Positions 8,020-16,383 of a stretch of 64,000 nucleotides of DNA are shown here, piece after piece. The DNA comes from Cypionkella sinensis (GTDB taxonomy: Bacteria > Pseudomonadota > Alphaproteobacteria > Rhodobacterales > Rhodobacteraceae), in assembly GCF_042646385.1 (NCBI RefSeq), contig NZ_JBHRTO010000002.1, positions 868,001 through 932,000 on the forward strand, in the 5' to 3' direction. The notes beneath the pieces were generated by a model that was given only the letters and a program-made list of their open reading frames with translations, was not told the origin of the DNA and searched no databases. The position numbers were made by a program, and so were the translations under genes. Numbering within the stretch: the first letter of the stretch is position 1; each line of letters starts with the position of its first letter.

Positions 8020-9348
8020 TTATTGCGTGACCTTGTCGGCATCTTCCGAGCTGCGGATCAGCAGCCCCTTTTCCGCCGCATAAGCCTCAGACGATTTGGT
8101 AATGATCGGGCGCAACAGGGCCCAATCGGGGGCGATCCAGTCGGACACCACGTTCCACTTTTTGCCATCCCACTGTTGGAAGGTGACGTAGCCTTCGCCT
8201 TCGTGGTTGTCGTAGGTGACGTTGATCGAGTGGAACAGGTTCTCGGCCCCCAGTTCCTTCACCCGCTCCGGGGTCAGTTGCAGATGCTCAAAGCCCCAGC
8301 GCACTTCATCGCCGGTCAGGGTGCGGTTGCCGAATTTGGCTTGCGCGATGCGAATGGCTTCGACGTTCAGGATTCCATTCACAATGCCAAGGTTATGATA
8401 CACCGAGCCGATCCGCGATTTGTCGGACAGGTTGCCCTGCCCCGCGTCGTAGACGGACTTGATGATCTCTTGCAGCACCGGATACTGGTTGCCCGAGGCT
8501 TGGGTGGTGATCGCGGTGTAGCCGATCGCGGCATCGCCTGCGGGCAGCGCGTCTTCTTCCGAGTTCGACCAGACGTTGCCGATGATGTGATCGACCGGGA
8601 AGCCGTTGCGCTGTGCCGTGGTCAAAGCCACCGGGTTCATCACGCCCCAACCGCGCAGCACGACATAATCGGGGGCCTCGCGGCGGATTTGCAGCCATTG
8701 CGCGCCCTGTTCGTTGCCCGGATGCGGCACCTCGATCTGCACAACAGTGAAGCCGTATTTCTCGGCCAGCAGGTCGTAGATCGGGATGGTTTCCTTGCCA
8801 TAGGGCGAGCCGTGATACAGCACGACGATCTTCTTGCCCTTGAGGCTTTCCAGCCCGCCTTCCTTGCTGGCGATGTAGTTCACGATGCCCGAGGTTTCGG
8901 AATAGGGGTTCAGCAGCAGCGGGAAAACGTAAGGGAACACCCGGCCGTCGGTGGTGTCGGTGCGGCCATGATTGACGGTGATCAGCGGGGCTTTGTCGGC
9001 GGTGACGCCATCAATCATCGCATAGGCGATGCCCACGGAAAGCGGATTCCAAGCGGCAATGTCAGCGTGGCTTTTCTGGCGCTGATAGCATTCAACACCC
9101 TTTTCCACCGCGTATTCGGTTTCGCATTCGTCCCAAACCAGCTTGACGCCGTTGACGCCGCCGTCGCGGGTGTTGATCAGGGTCATGTAGTCGATAAATC
9201 CACCGAAGAACCCGGTGCCGCCCGCGGCATAGGGGCCGACGCGGTAGGATTGCAGCGGGAAATATTGCTCATCCGCTTGCGCGGCGCTGGTGGCGGCAAG
9301 GCTTGCCACGGTCAGTGCCGCTGTGGTGATACGTTTCAGGAAAGACAT
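8020..9348 (-). CDS. LIV-type ABC transporter substrate-binding protein, sulfur operon
   Basis: A 442-residue periplasmic protein with a signal peptide (MSFLKRITTAALTVASLAA, cleavage near the AQA). The mature part has the type-I periplasmic fold pattern seen in urea/amino-acid binding proteins, with GGFIDYMTLIN, KGKKIVVLYHGSPYGKE (lobe hinge) and DYVVLRGWGVMNP. It carries a CETEYAVEKGVECYQ segment with two cysteines that could form a disulfide. It lies between the permeases and the LivF-type ATPase. The neighbouring monooxygenases point to a sulfone, sulfoxide or sulfonate ligand; the ligand itself is not visible. Confidence 0.87.
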   Translation of the reverse strand: MSFLKRITTAALTVASLAATSAAQADEQYFPLQSYRVGPYAAGGTGFFGGFIDYMTLINTRDGGVNGVKLVWDECETEYAVEKGVECYQRQKSHADIAAWNPLSVGIAYAMIDGVTADKAPLITVNHGRTDTTDGRVFPYVFPLLLNPYSETSGIVNYIASKEGGLESLKGKKIVVLYHGSPYGKETIPIYDLLAEKYGFTVVQIEVPHPGNEQGAQWLQIRREAPDYVVLRGWGVMNPVALTTAQRNGFPVDHIIGNVWSNSEEDALPAGDAAIGYTAITTQASGNQYPVLQEIIKSVYDAGQGNLSDKSRIGSVYHNLGIVNGILNVEAIRIAQAKFGNRTLTGDEVRWGFEHLQLTPERVKELGAENLFHSINVTYDNHEGEGYVTFQQWDGKKWNVVSDWIAPDWALLRPIITKSSEAYAAEKGLLIRSSEDADKVTQ

Positions 9349-9369
9349 GGAAACTCCGTAGGTTGAAGA

Positions 9370-10398
9370 TCAGGGGCTGCGCGCGAAGCGGCGCTTCAGC
9401 CGGGTGAGGATGGCCGCCAGCCCGTTGGGTTCGGCGATCAGGAAGGCGATGATGAGGGTGCCGAGGATGATGCGCTGCACCAGTTCCAGCATCCCTGAAT
9501 CGATTATGCCGCCAAAGGCTGTGGCCGAGAGGCGCGACAGTAGCAGCGGGAACACCACGATCAGCCCGGCACCAAGGAAGGCTCCGCGCAGAGTGGCGAG
9601 GCCGCCGATGATGATGATGAACAGCACGTCAAAGGATCGGTCGAGATCGAAGCCCGCAGGCTCGATGGTGCGCAGGTAGGTGAAGGCCCAGAGAAACCCC
9701 GCGACGCCGATGATGGCAGAGGAGATAGCAAAGGCGACAAGTTTGGTTTTCAGTACCGGCACGCCGATGATGCGGGCGGCGGTTTCGTTATCGCGGATGG
9801 CGATGAGGTCGTTGCCGAGCGGGCCGTGGGTGAAGGCCCAGACGCCGAGGGTGATCAGGGTGACAAGGCTGAGAGACAGCAGGTAACGCGCGGTGGTGCT
9901 GTCGAGGGAGTGGCCAAGCAGGCTGAGGCCGGGGGCCGAGATCACGCCGGATGGGCTGTCGTTGGAGAACCAGCCGAATTTGGTCAGCGCCCATTGCACG
10001 AAGAACTGCGCGGCAAGGGTGGAGACAGCGAGGTAGAAGCCGCGCAGGCGCAGGCTGGGCAGGCCGAACACCAGCCCGATGGCGGCTGTGATCAGCGCGG
10101 CCAGCAGGATGGTTGCGGGCAGTGGCAGGCCCAACCGAAGTTGCAGGTTATAGGCGGCAAAGGCCCCCACCGCCATGAACGCGGCCGACCCAAGCGACAC
10201 TTGCCCGCCGTAGCCGGTCAGCAGGTTCAGCCCGACGCCAGCCAAGGCAAGGGCGAGGAACGGCAGCAGGATGGCCTCCAGCACATAGACCGGGGCGAAG
10301 GCGGGCACGCCGACGAAGGCGATCAGCAGCAGGGCAGCCAAGGGCCAATGCCGCAGGAAGTTGAGCGTTTGCAGCGGGGTATCGACAACGGCAGACAT
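9370..10398 (-). CDS. Branched-chain-type ABC transporter permease, LivM type
   Basis: A 342-residue inner-membrane permease with about nine hydrophobic segments. The family motifs GVGLNLLTGYGGQVSLG (near residue 52) and DNETAARIIGVPVLKTKL (the cytoplasmic ATPase-contact loop near 203) are clear. It shares one base with the stop codon of the LivH-type gene, so the two permeases are probably made together. Substrate is taken from context: an organosulfur compound. Confidence 0.92.
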   Translation of the reverse strand: MSAVVDTPLQTLNFLRHWPLAALLLIAFVGVPAFAPVYVLEAILLPFLALALAGVGLNLLTGYGGQVSLGSAAFMAVGAFAAYNLQLRLGLPLPATILLAALITAAIGLVFGLPSLRLRGFYLAVSTLAAQFFVQWALTKFGWFSNDSPSGVISAPGLSLLGHSLDSTTARYLLSLSLVTLITLGVWAFTHGPLGNDLIAIRDNETAARIIGVPVLKTKLVAFAISSAIIGVAGFLWAFTYLRTIEPAGFDLDRSFDVLFIIIIGGLATLRGAFLGAGLIVVFPLLLSRLSATAFGGIIDSGMLELVQRIILGTLIIAFLIAEPNGLAAILTRLKRRFARSP

Positions 10399-11294
10399 CA
10401 GAACCGCTCCACCAGTTTCTGGCCAAACAAGCCCGAGGGACGGATCAGCAGCACCAGCAGCGCCACGACATAGGCGAACCAGCCCTCGATCCCGCCGCCG
10501 ACGAAGGGGCCGAGATAGACTTCGGCCAGCTTTTCGGTGGCACCGATGGCAAGGCCTGCGACAATCGCGCCCAGAACTGAGTCAAACCCGCCCAGCACCA
10601 GCACCGGCAGCGCCTTCAGCACGATCAGCGACAGCGAGAATTGCACGCCAAGGCGCGCGCCCCACAATAGCCCTGCGACGAGGGCGACGATGCCAGCGGC
10701 AGCCCAGACGGTGGCCCAGGTGCGGTCCAGCCGCAGGCCGACCGCCAAGGCGGCGAACTGATCATCGGCCACGGCGCGGAAGGCGAGGCCGGTGCGGGTC
10801 CAGCGGAAGAAGGCAGTGAGGGCAGCGACCAGAACCGCCGCAATCGCCGCCGCGACCAGATCGAAGGTTGAGATGAACACGCCCGCCACCTGAAATGGCG
10901 CGTTCGAGATACCCAGATCAAGGCGGTGGACTTCGGTGCCCCAGATGATCTGCGCGGCCCCTTCGATGATATAGGACAGACCCAGGGTGGCCATGAACAG
11001 GGTCATCGGGGATCGGTTGGCAAGCGGGCGCAGGACTGTGCGCTCGATGGCAAAGCCCAAGACCACCATGATCGCGGCGGAGATCAGCAGGGCAAGGATG
11101 AAAGGCACGCCTGCCTCGACAAGGCTGACAAAGGTCAGCGCCGCGAACAGCACCATCGCGCCCTGGGCGAAATTGAGCACGCCAGAGGTTTTGTAGATCA
11201 GCACAAAGCCAATCGCCACAAGGGCATACATCACGCCAGACAGCAGGCCGCCGATGGTGACTTCGATCAGAAACAGAAAGCCGAACCAATCCAT
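10398..11294 (-). CDS. Branched-chain-type ABC transporter permease, LivH type
   Basis: A 298-residue inner-membrane permease. It has the LivH start pattern with TIGGLLSGVMYALVAIGFVLIYK, the GVLNFAQGAMVLF segment, and a cytoplasmic FRAVADDQFAALAVGL loop. An ATG at 11294 has a well-spaced AGAGG ribosome site; a GTG one codon earlier (11297) is the alternative. It overlaps the stop of the LivG-type ATPase gene by one base and the LivM-type gene by one base. Confidence 0.92.
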   Translation of the reverse strand: MDWFGFLFLIEVTIGGLLSGVMYALVAIGFVLIYKTSGVLNFAQGAMVLFAALTFVSLVEAGVPFILALLISAAIMVVLGFAIERTVLRPLANRSPMTLFMATLGLSYIIEGAAQIIWGTEVHRLDLGISNAPFQVAGVFISTFDLVAAAIAAVLVAALTAFFRWTRTGLAFRAVADDQFAALAVGLRLDRTWATVWAAAGIVALVAGLLWGARLGVQFSLSLIVLKALPVLVLGGFDSVLGAIVAGLAIGATEKLAEVYLGPFVGGGIEGWFAYVVALLVLLIRPSGLFGQKLVERF

Positions 11295-12139
11295 CACGCG
11301 GCCTCTTGCCCCAGATAGGCGCGGATCACGCCGGGGTCGCGCTGCACTTCGGCCGGTGTGCCGTCGGCGATCTTGGTGCCATGATCCAGCACCGCCACAC
11401 GATCGGACAGGCCCATGACGACGCCGATGTCATGTTCAATCAGGATCACCGACAGCCCCGAGGTGTCGCGCGCGGCACGGATATAGCCCGCCATCTCGGC
11501 CTTTTCGGTGGCGGTCATGCCAGCCATCGGCTCGTCCAGCAGCAGCAGTTTCGGGCGGGCGACCAAAGCGCGGGCCAGTTCGACCCGTTTTTGCAGACCA
11601 TAGGACAGGGTCGATACGGTGCGATCCAGATGCGGGGTCAGATCCAGACGGGCTGCGATTTCGGCGACCTGATCGGCAATCGCGCGGTTCTCGGTGCGGG
11701 CATTGGGCAGGCGCAGCACCTGCGCCAGCGCCCATACCCGGCGTTGAAAGGTCAGGCCAGCGGCGATGTTGGCGGCCACCGACAGGCTGGGGAAAAGCGC
11801 GAGGTTCTGGAAGGTGCGTGCCACGCCAAGCCCGGCAAGGGCCTGCGGCGGCACATGGTCAAACACCCGCTCTCCCACCACCAGACTGCCGCTATCCGCC
11901 TGATAAAGCCCCGAGATGACGTTGAGCACCGAGGATTTCCCCGCGCCATTCGGCCCGATCACCGCGCGAATCTCGCCCAAGGCCACCTGAAACGACACCT
12001 CGCGCAGGGCATGAATCCTGCCGAATGACAGGTTGATCCGGCTGAGCGCCAAGGCATATGCCGGATGCAAGGTGGCGGTGTGCAGGGTGTCAGGGACTGC
12101 GCGTGCAGGCGCAATCCGGCGCAGAACAGCGCTGGTCAT
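11294..12139 (-). CDS. ABC transporter ATP-binding protein, LivG type
   Basis: A 281-residue ATPase. Walker A is GPNGAGKSSVLN, the signature LSYGLQKRVELARAL, Walker B LLLLDEPMAGMT, and a switch histidine follows in ILIEHDIGVVMG. The N-terminus has an extra stretch of roughly 35 residues ahead of the first nucleotide-binding strand, longer than usual for LivG. The start at 12139 (MTSAVLRR) has GGAGA six bases upstream; an ATG at 12151 is possible. It is the first transporter gene after sfnG, 36 bases downstream of it. Confidence 0.9.
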   Translation of the reverse strand: MTSAVLRRIAPARAVPDTLHTATLHPAYALALSRINLSFGRIHALREVSFQVALGEIRAVIGPNGAGKSSVLNVISGLYQADSGSLVVGERVFDHVPPQALAGLGVARTFQNLALFPSLSVAANIAAGLTFQRRVWALAQVLRLPNARTENRAIADQVAEIAARLDLTPHLDRTVSTLSYGLQKRVELARALVARPKLLLLDEPMAGMTATEKAEMAGYIRAARDTSGLSVILIEHDIGVVMGLSDRVAVLDHGTKIADGTPAEVQRDPGVIRAYLGQEAA

Positions 12140-12175
12140 GGCAGTCTCCATCAAAGCGGTTGGGGGTGGTGGGGC

Positions 12176-13267
12176 CTATTCGGCCGCCACCTTTTGCGCG
12201 CGATCAGCTTCCAGTTGGCGCACCAGCGGGATCACATGCTTGCCGAAGAATTCGACTTCTTCCTGGAAGTGCAGGAAGCCCAGCAGGATCAGATCGGCCC
12301 CGGCGTCTTTCAGCGCGATGATCCGCTCGGCAATCTGTTCGGGCGTGCCGATCAGGTTGGATCGGAAACCGTCGTTGTATTGTACAAGGTCTTCAAACGT
12401 CGATTTCGCCCAGTTGCCTTCGCCTTCGGGGCTGGCCTTGCCGGCGTTCTTCACCTCGTGCGCGAAGCCCTTGACGGCATCCGGGTTGGCCTTGGCGACG
12501 ATTTCATCCAGCACGGCGCGGGCCTCGGCCTCGGTTTCGCGGGCGATGGCAAAGGCGTTGACGCCCACCTTGACGCGGCGGCCTTCGGCATCGGCCTTGC
12601 CGCGAATGTCATCAACCTGCGCCGCCAGCCCTTCGGGTGTGTTGCCATTGGTGAAATACCAGTCCGACACCCGCGCGGCCATATCGCGCGCGGCGCGGCT
12701 GGAGCCGCCTTGGAAAATCTCGGGCTGTGGATCGGCGGGCTTGGGCTTCATGGTGTAGTTGTTGAAGCGGTAGAAATCTCCCTTGAAGGTGAAATCATCC
12801 TGCCCCCAGATGCCACGCAGCGCGCGGATGAATTCTTCCGAGCGGCGGTAGCGTTCGTCGTGATCCAGCCAGGGTTCGCCAATCGCGTGGAACTCGCCGC
12901 GGAACCAGCCGGACACCACGTTGATGGCGATGCGGCCTTGGGTCAGTTGGCTGATGGTGGCGATCTGTTTGGCGGCGATGGCGGGGTTCCACGGGCCGGG
13001 CAGCAGGGCGGCGATGACTTTCAGCTTTTCGGTGGCGGCCAGCAAGGCATGGCTGAAGGCCACGGGCTCGTGCTGATTGTCGGCGCCATAGCCTGCGGTA
13101 AACCGGATCTGGCTGAGCGCGTAATCAAAGCCTGCGGCCTCGGCGATCTGCGCCAGCTTGCGGTTATAGTCGATGTCCCAGCTGGTGCGCTGTTCGATGT
13201 TCGAGATCACCAGGCCACCCGAAACATTGGGCACCCAATAGGCGAATTTGACGGGATCAGTGGTCAT
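12176..13267 (-). CDS. sfnG: Dimethylsulfone monooxygenase SfnG
   Basis: A 363-residue FMNH2-dependent luciferase-family enzyme that converts dimethylsulfone to methanesulfinate and formaldehyde in characterised pseudomonads. Near-diagnostic segments are FAYWVPNVSGGLVIS, DYNRKLAQIAEAAGFDYAL, IRFTAGYGADNQHEP, and NVVSGWFRGEFHAIGEPW. The start at 13267 (MTTDPVKF) is preceded by AAGGAC; the longer frame to 13351 reads into the preceding reductase gene and is rejected. It lies second in the operon, just after the FMN reductase that would supply FMNH2. Confidence 0.94.
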   Translation of the reverse strand: MTTDPVKFAYWVPNVSGGLVISNIEQRTSWDIDYNRKLAQIAEAAGFDYALSQIRFTAGYGADNQHEPVAFSHALLAATEKLKVIAALLPGPWNPAIAAKQIATISQLTQGRIAINVVSGWFRGEFHAIGEPWLDHDERYRRSEEFIRALRGIWGQDDFTFKGDFYRFNNYTMKPKPADPQPEIFQGGSSRAARDMAARVSDWYFTNGNTPEGLAAQVDDIRGKADAEGRRVKVGVNAFAIARETEAEARAVLDEIVAKANPDAVKGFAHEVKNAGKASPEGEGNWAKSTFEDLVQYNDGFRSNLIGTPEQIAERIIALKDAGADLILLGFLHFQEEVEFFGKHVIPLVRQLEADRAQKVAAE

Positions 13268-13286
13268 GTCGGCGTCCTTTTCGGGG

Positions 13287-13847
13287 TTATTCTGCCGCAT
13301 GCGCGGGGCGCAGGGCTTGTGGGAAATGCAGATCAAACTGGGCGACGGCACGCTCCAGCCGGGTCAGGGCGGCGGGGGCGGTTAGCGCGCCATCGGTGAA
13401 ATCCTTGTCCGAGACATGGACAGCGGTGGGCAGCACATGGGCCTCGAAGAACGCAAACAGCGGGCGCAAGTGATGCTCGACCGCCAGCGCGTGTTTCTCG
13501 CCGCCGCCCGTGGCCGCGATCAGGATCGGCTTGCCGATCAGCGCGGCGGGGTCAAGCAGGTCGATCAGGTGCTTGAACAGGCCGGGATAGCTGGCCTTGT
13601 AGATCGGCGTCGCAACCACCAGCGCATCAGCGTCAAGGATGCGGGCGACAAGTGCCTGAGCATTTGTGTCGAGGTCACTTAGGCGACGCGCACGGCCTAG
13701 CTGATCGCCGAAGTCATTGATCTCAAAGATTTCGGTGGTTGCACCAAGCCGATCGGTAGCCAAAGCAACGGCCGTTTGCACCAAGACCCTTGTTTTCGAG
13801 GGGACGGTGATGTTGCCGGACAATCCGACCAATTTCAGCGTGGACAT
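13287..13847 (-). CDS. msuE: NAD(P)H-dependent FMN reductase, MsuE/SsuE/SfnE type
   Basis: A 186-residue flavodoxin-fold reductase. It supplies free FMNH2 to the two downstream two-component monooxygenases. Family features are the N-terminal KLVGLSGNITVPSKTR, VVATPIYKASYPGLFKHLIDLL near residue 78, and an ATGGGEKHALAVEHHLRPLF segment typical of MsuE/SsuE. The start at 13847 (MSTLKLVG) has AGGAA upstream; the longer frame to 13955 adds an unrelated 36 residues. It is the first gene of the ten-gene organosulfur operon. Confidence 0.92.
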   Translation of the reverse strand: MSTLKLVGLSGNITVPSKTRVLVQTAVALATDRLGATTEIFEINDFGDQLGRARRLSDLDTNAQALVARILDADALVVATPIYKASYPGLFKHLIDLLDPAALIGKPILIAATGGGEKHALAVEHHLRPLFAFFEAHVLPTAVHVSDKDFTDGALTAPAALTRLERAVAQFDLHFPQALRPAHAAE

Positions 13848-14762
13848 CAGCAGATTCCTAAACACGATAAAGTTGCTAGACTTTAAGTGCGGGACCGCGT
13901 CCGGGGCAATTCTAAAGAAAACTGCATCTTTGGAAGGAGTATCCCCAGCAGCCATGCCACACAGTTACAAAGCGCTGTTTGGACAGGATTCGTCCTGAGA
14001 TGGCAGGAATCTGGGTTTCAGGAGATGTCCAGCATCGCGCTTTATGCAAAGGCAGCTTCCAATTGACCCGGTGTCTTTCGATAGCCAACTGAGGAATGGT
14101 GTTGAGAATGGTCCAGATCGGCCAGATGCCTACTCAAAGCGCAGCACTAAGATCAGGATAGGCAGCGAGCATGGTAATGGCGCTGGTCAAGACAGTGCCC
14201 ATTTCAGCCGCCACCCCCTTAAGGCCGGCGCTATGGAGCGCGGCCGGGTGTCGACAACGGCAAAAACGGGTCACCGCCAGCGCGGCACGAGTAAGGTTCA
14301 CAGCGGCAAACGATGCTCGTAGCCAGGGGTACGCATGCAACTTTCTTCTGAGTCAGGAGAGGGCGCTGCTGACCCGACTGCGGTAGGAGGTCACAGACAA
14401 GCAACCGGCAAATCAGATTGCGGAAACTGAACCAGAGAGGCCGGGCTGATACCAAGCGGCACCTGACACAACACCTTAATAGAGCATGACCTGACCGTTT
14501 GGTCGAATCTCTTGTAAGTTGAAACTAAGAGATACAGGCTAGTCCACAACATGGTGTTTTCTTAGGCTGCAAAATTGTTGCAGTATGCCAATGCGTTAGG
14601 CAACGGCACTTCTGTTGAAAATATTGTCGACAAAATTATTGACAAAATAGGCGGCAATTCTGACAGTAGGGGCAGGGCGGCAGTGCTTGCCGTCCATCCG
14701 ACATTGCCCCGCGCGTTCCGGCATCAGACCGGGAAGATGCGGGGCTTCAACAGGGGCTGACC
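13848..14762. other. 915-base gap between the organosulfur and dipeptide-type operons
   Basis: No convincing gene is present. The part next to 13847 must hold the promoter of the organosulfur operon, but I see no strong -35/-10 pair. The minus strand at about 14041-14130 ends in a short HSSVGYRKTPGQLEAAF-like tail resembling the C-termini of IS3/rve transposases, so the middle of the gap may be very decayed mobile DNA; this is weak. The last 140 bases hold the promoter/operator listed separately. A 61-codon frame at 14575-14760 overlaps that operator and has no protein-like composition. Confidence 0.5.
14619..14667 (+). promoter_or_regulatory. Candidate promoter and GntR operator of the dipeptide-type operon
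   Basis: A 10-base palindrome TTGTCGACAA (14624-14633) is followed by a consensus -35 hexamer TTGACA (14639-14644); a weak -10-like sequence lies 17-18 bases further on. The palindrome shares the 9-mer AATATTGTC (14620-14628) with the perfect palindrome in front of the GntR gene (24618-24626). This suggests that the GntR regulator at 24714 controls both operons. Confidence 0.45.
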
Positions 14763-16325
14763 ATGACTTTCAAATCCATTCTTCTGGCAGGCGTCGCCAT
14801 TGCCTGTTTTGCCACCGCCGGATCAGCGCAGACCCTGCGTTGGGGGGCAGCACGGGACATCAACTCACTCGACCCGTATTCCTATGGGTCGACCTTTACC
14901 ATCAGCTTTCTGAACCATGTCTATGAAGGGCTGGTGCGCTATAACGCGAACCTTGAAATTGAACCCGCGCTGGCGACCGAATGGGAAGTGCTGCCGAACA
15001 ACATCTGGCGCTTTAAGCTGCGGCAGGGCGTGAAGTTCCACGATGGCGCTGATTTTACGGCGGATGATGTTGTGTCTTCGCTGGCCCGTGTCAGCCACCC
15101 GGACAGCCCGCTGAAAGGCAACCTGCCTGCCTACAAATCGGCCACGAAGGTGGATGATTACACCGTCGATATCGAACTTGTTGGCACTTATCCACTGCTG
15201 CTGAACGATCTGACCAACATCCACATGTTTGATGCTGGTTGGCTGAAGGAGCACAACGCCGAATTGCCGACTGATGTGGCCAAAAAGGTCGAGGGCTATC
15301 CGACCTTCAACGCCAACGGCACGGGCCCGTTCATCGTCGAAAGCCGCGTGCCCGACAGCAAGACCGTGCTGGTGGTGAATGAAAACTGGTGGGATACCCC
15401 GAAGCACAACCTGAAACGCATCGAATTCACCCCGATTGCCTCGGATGCGACCCGCGTTGCGGCGTTGTTGTCGGGTGAGATCGACTTTACCGAAAAGGCC
15501 CCGGTGCAGGATCTGCCGCGTCTTGAAGCCACGCCGACCGTCAAGGTGATGGAAGCCAACGAACTGCGCACCATCATGTTCGGCTTCAACTTCCACGACA
15601 AACTGGCGAATGGCCAGCCGAACTTCTTCCAGCATAAGGAAATGCGCGAGGCTGTGGCGCTGGCCATCGACCTCAACCTGATCCGTGACAAGGTGATGCG
15701 CGGCAAATCCCGCGTGACGGGCACCGTGGTTGCGCCAGCGATCCCCGGCTATGATGCGGCGCTTGACGTGCCGACCGCCTATGATCCCGACAAAGCGGCG
15801 GCGATGATCAAGGAACTGGGGGCCGAGGGTTTTGCATTTGAAATCGTCTGCGCCAATGATGTCTGGCTGAACGAGGAAGAAATCTGCAACGCCATGGTGT
15901 CGATGCTGACCCGCGTGGGCTTGAAACCCACCCTCAGCATTGGTCCGAACGCCGTGCAGCAGATCAAGCAGACCAATGGTGAGGCCGACATGTTCAGCTT
16001 TGGCTGGGCGAACGAGCCGATGTTGGATGCCTATTCGATCTTGCTGCAAGTGTTCCAGACCAAAAGCGACAACGCCGGCGTGTTCAACTGGGGCGGCTGG
16101 TCCTATCCTGAACTCGACAAGCTGATCATCGCGGCCTCGACCGAACTGGACCGCACCAAGCGGCTGGCGCTGGAATCGCAAGCGCTGAAGATCGTGAAAG
16201 ACGAGTCGATCATGCTGCCGTTCCATCAGCAGCCGATGGCTTGGGCGACCTCGGACAAGGTGGAAAGCGTGGTGCAACTTTCGGACAACAAGGGTCGCCA
16301 TTGGCTGACCCGGATGACCGAATAA
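14763..16325 (+). CDS. Dipeptide/nickel-type ABC transporter substrate-binding protein
   Basis: A 520-residue periplasmic binding protein of the DppA/OppA family (SBP_bac_5). It has a signal peptide (MTFKSILLAGVAIACFATAG, cleavage near SAQ), the family motif NVYEGLV-like NHVYEGLVRYN near residue 50, WEVLPNNIWRFKLRQGVKFHDG, and the characteristic MREAVALAIDL segment near 298. It heads the plus-strand operon of binding protein, two permeases, two amidohydrolases and two ATPases. The ligand is probably the substrate of the embedded amidohydrolases, for example a cyclic amide or ureide; this is inference. Confidence 0.92.
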   Translation: MTFKSILLAGVAIACFATAGSAQTLRWGAARDINSLDPYSYGSTFTISFLNHVYEGLVRYNANLEIEPALATEWEVLPNNIWRFKLRQGVKFHDGADFTADDVVSSLARVSHPDSPLKGNLPAYKSATKVDDYTVDIELVGTYPLLLNDLTNIHMFDAGWLKEHNAELPTDVAKKVEGYPTFNANGTGPFIVESRVPDSKTVLVVNENWWDTPKHNLKRIEFTPIASDATRVAALLSGEIDFTEKAPVQDLPRLEATPTVKVMEANELRTIMFGFNFHDKLANGQPNFFQHKEMREAVALAIDLNLIRDKVMRGKSRVTGTVVAPAIPGYDAALDVPTAYDPDKAAAMIKELGAEGFAFEIVCANDVWLNEEEICNAMVSMLTRVGLKPTLSIGPNAVQQIKQTNGEADMFSFGWANEPMLDAYSILLQVFQTKSDNAGVFNWGGWSYPELDKLIIAASTELDRTKRLALESQALKIVKDESIMLPFHQQPMAWATSDKVESVVQLSDNKGRHWLTRMTE

Positions 16326-16336
16326 ATCCGCATCAG

Positions 16337-16359
16337 GCCCGGCGCAGCACGCGCCGGGC
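16337..16359 (+). promoter_or_regulatory. Intercistronic stem-loop after the dipeptide-type binding-protein gene
   Basis: GCCCGGCGC at 16337-16345 pairs perfectly with GCGCCGGGC at 16351-16359 around a 5-base loop, 11 bases after the binding-protein stop and 24 bases before the first permease. No T-run follows, so it probably stabilises the upstream message or gives partial attenuation. Confidence 0.6.
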
Positions 16360-16383
16360 TGCCCATAACCCGGAGCCGGTGAA

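Noticed and set aside
8020..12139. Reading the LIV-type importer as an ordinary leucine/isoleucine/valine system
   Set aside because: All five components are flanked within one gene string by sfnG, sfnB, an FMN reductase and an SsuD-type enzyme, which makes an amino-acid role less likely.
14575..14760. 61-codon plus-strand frame before the dipeptide-type binding protein
   Set aside because: It overlaps the operator and -35 region, has no ribosome site and has no family resemblance.
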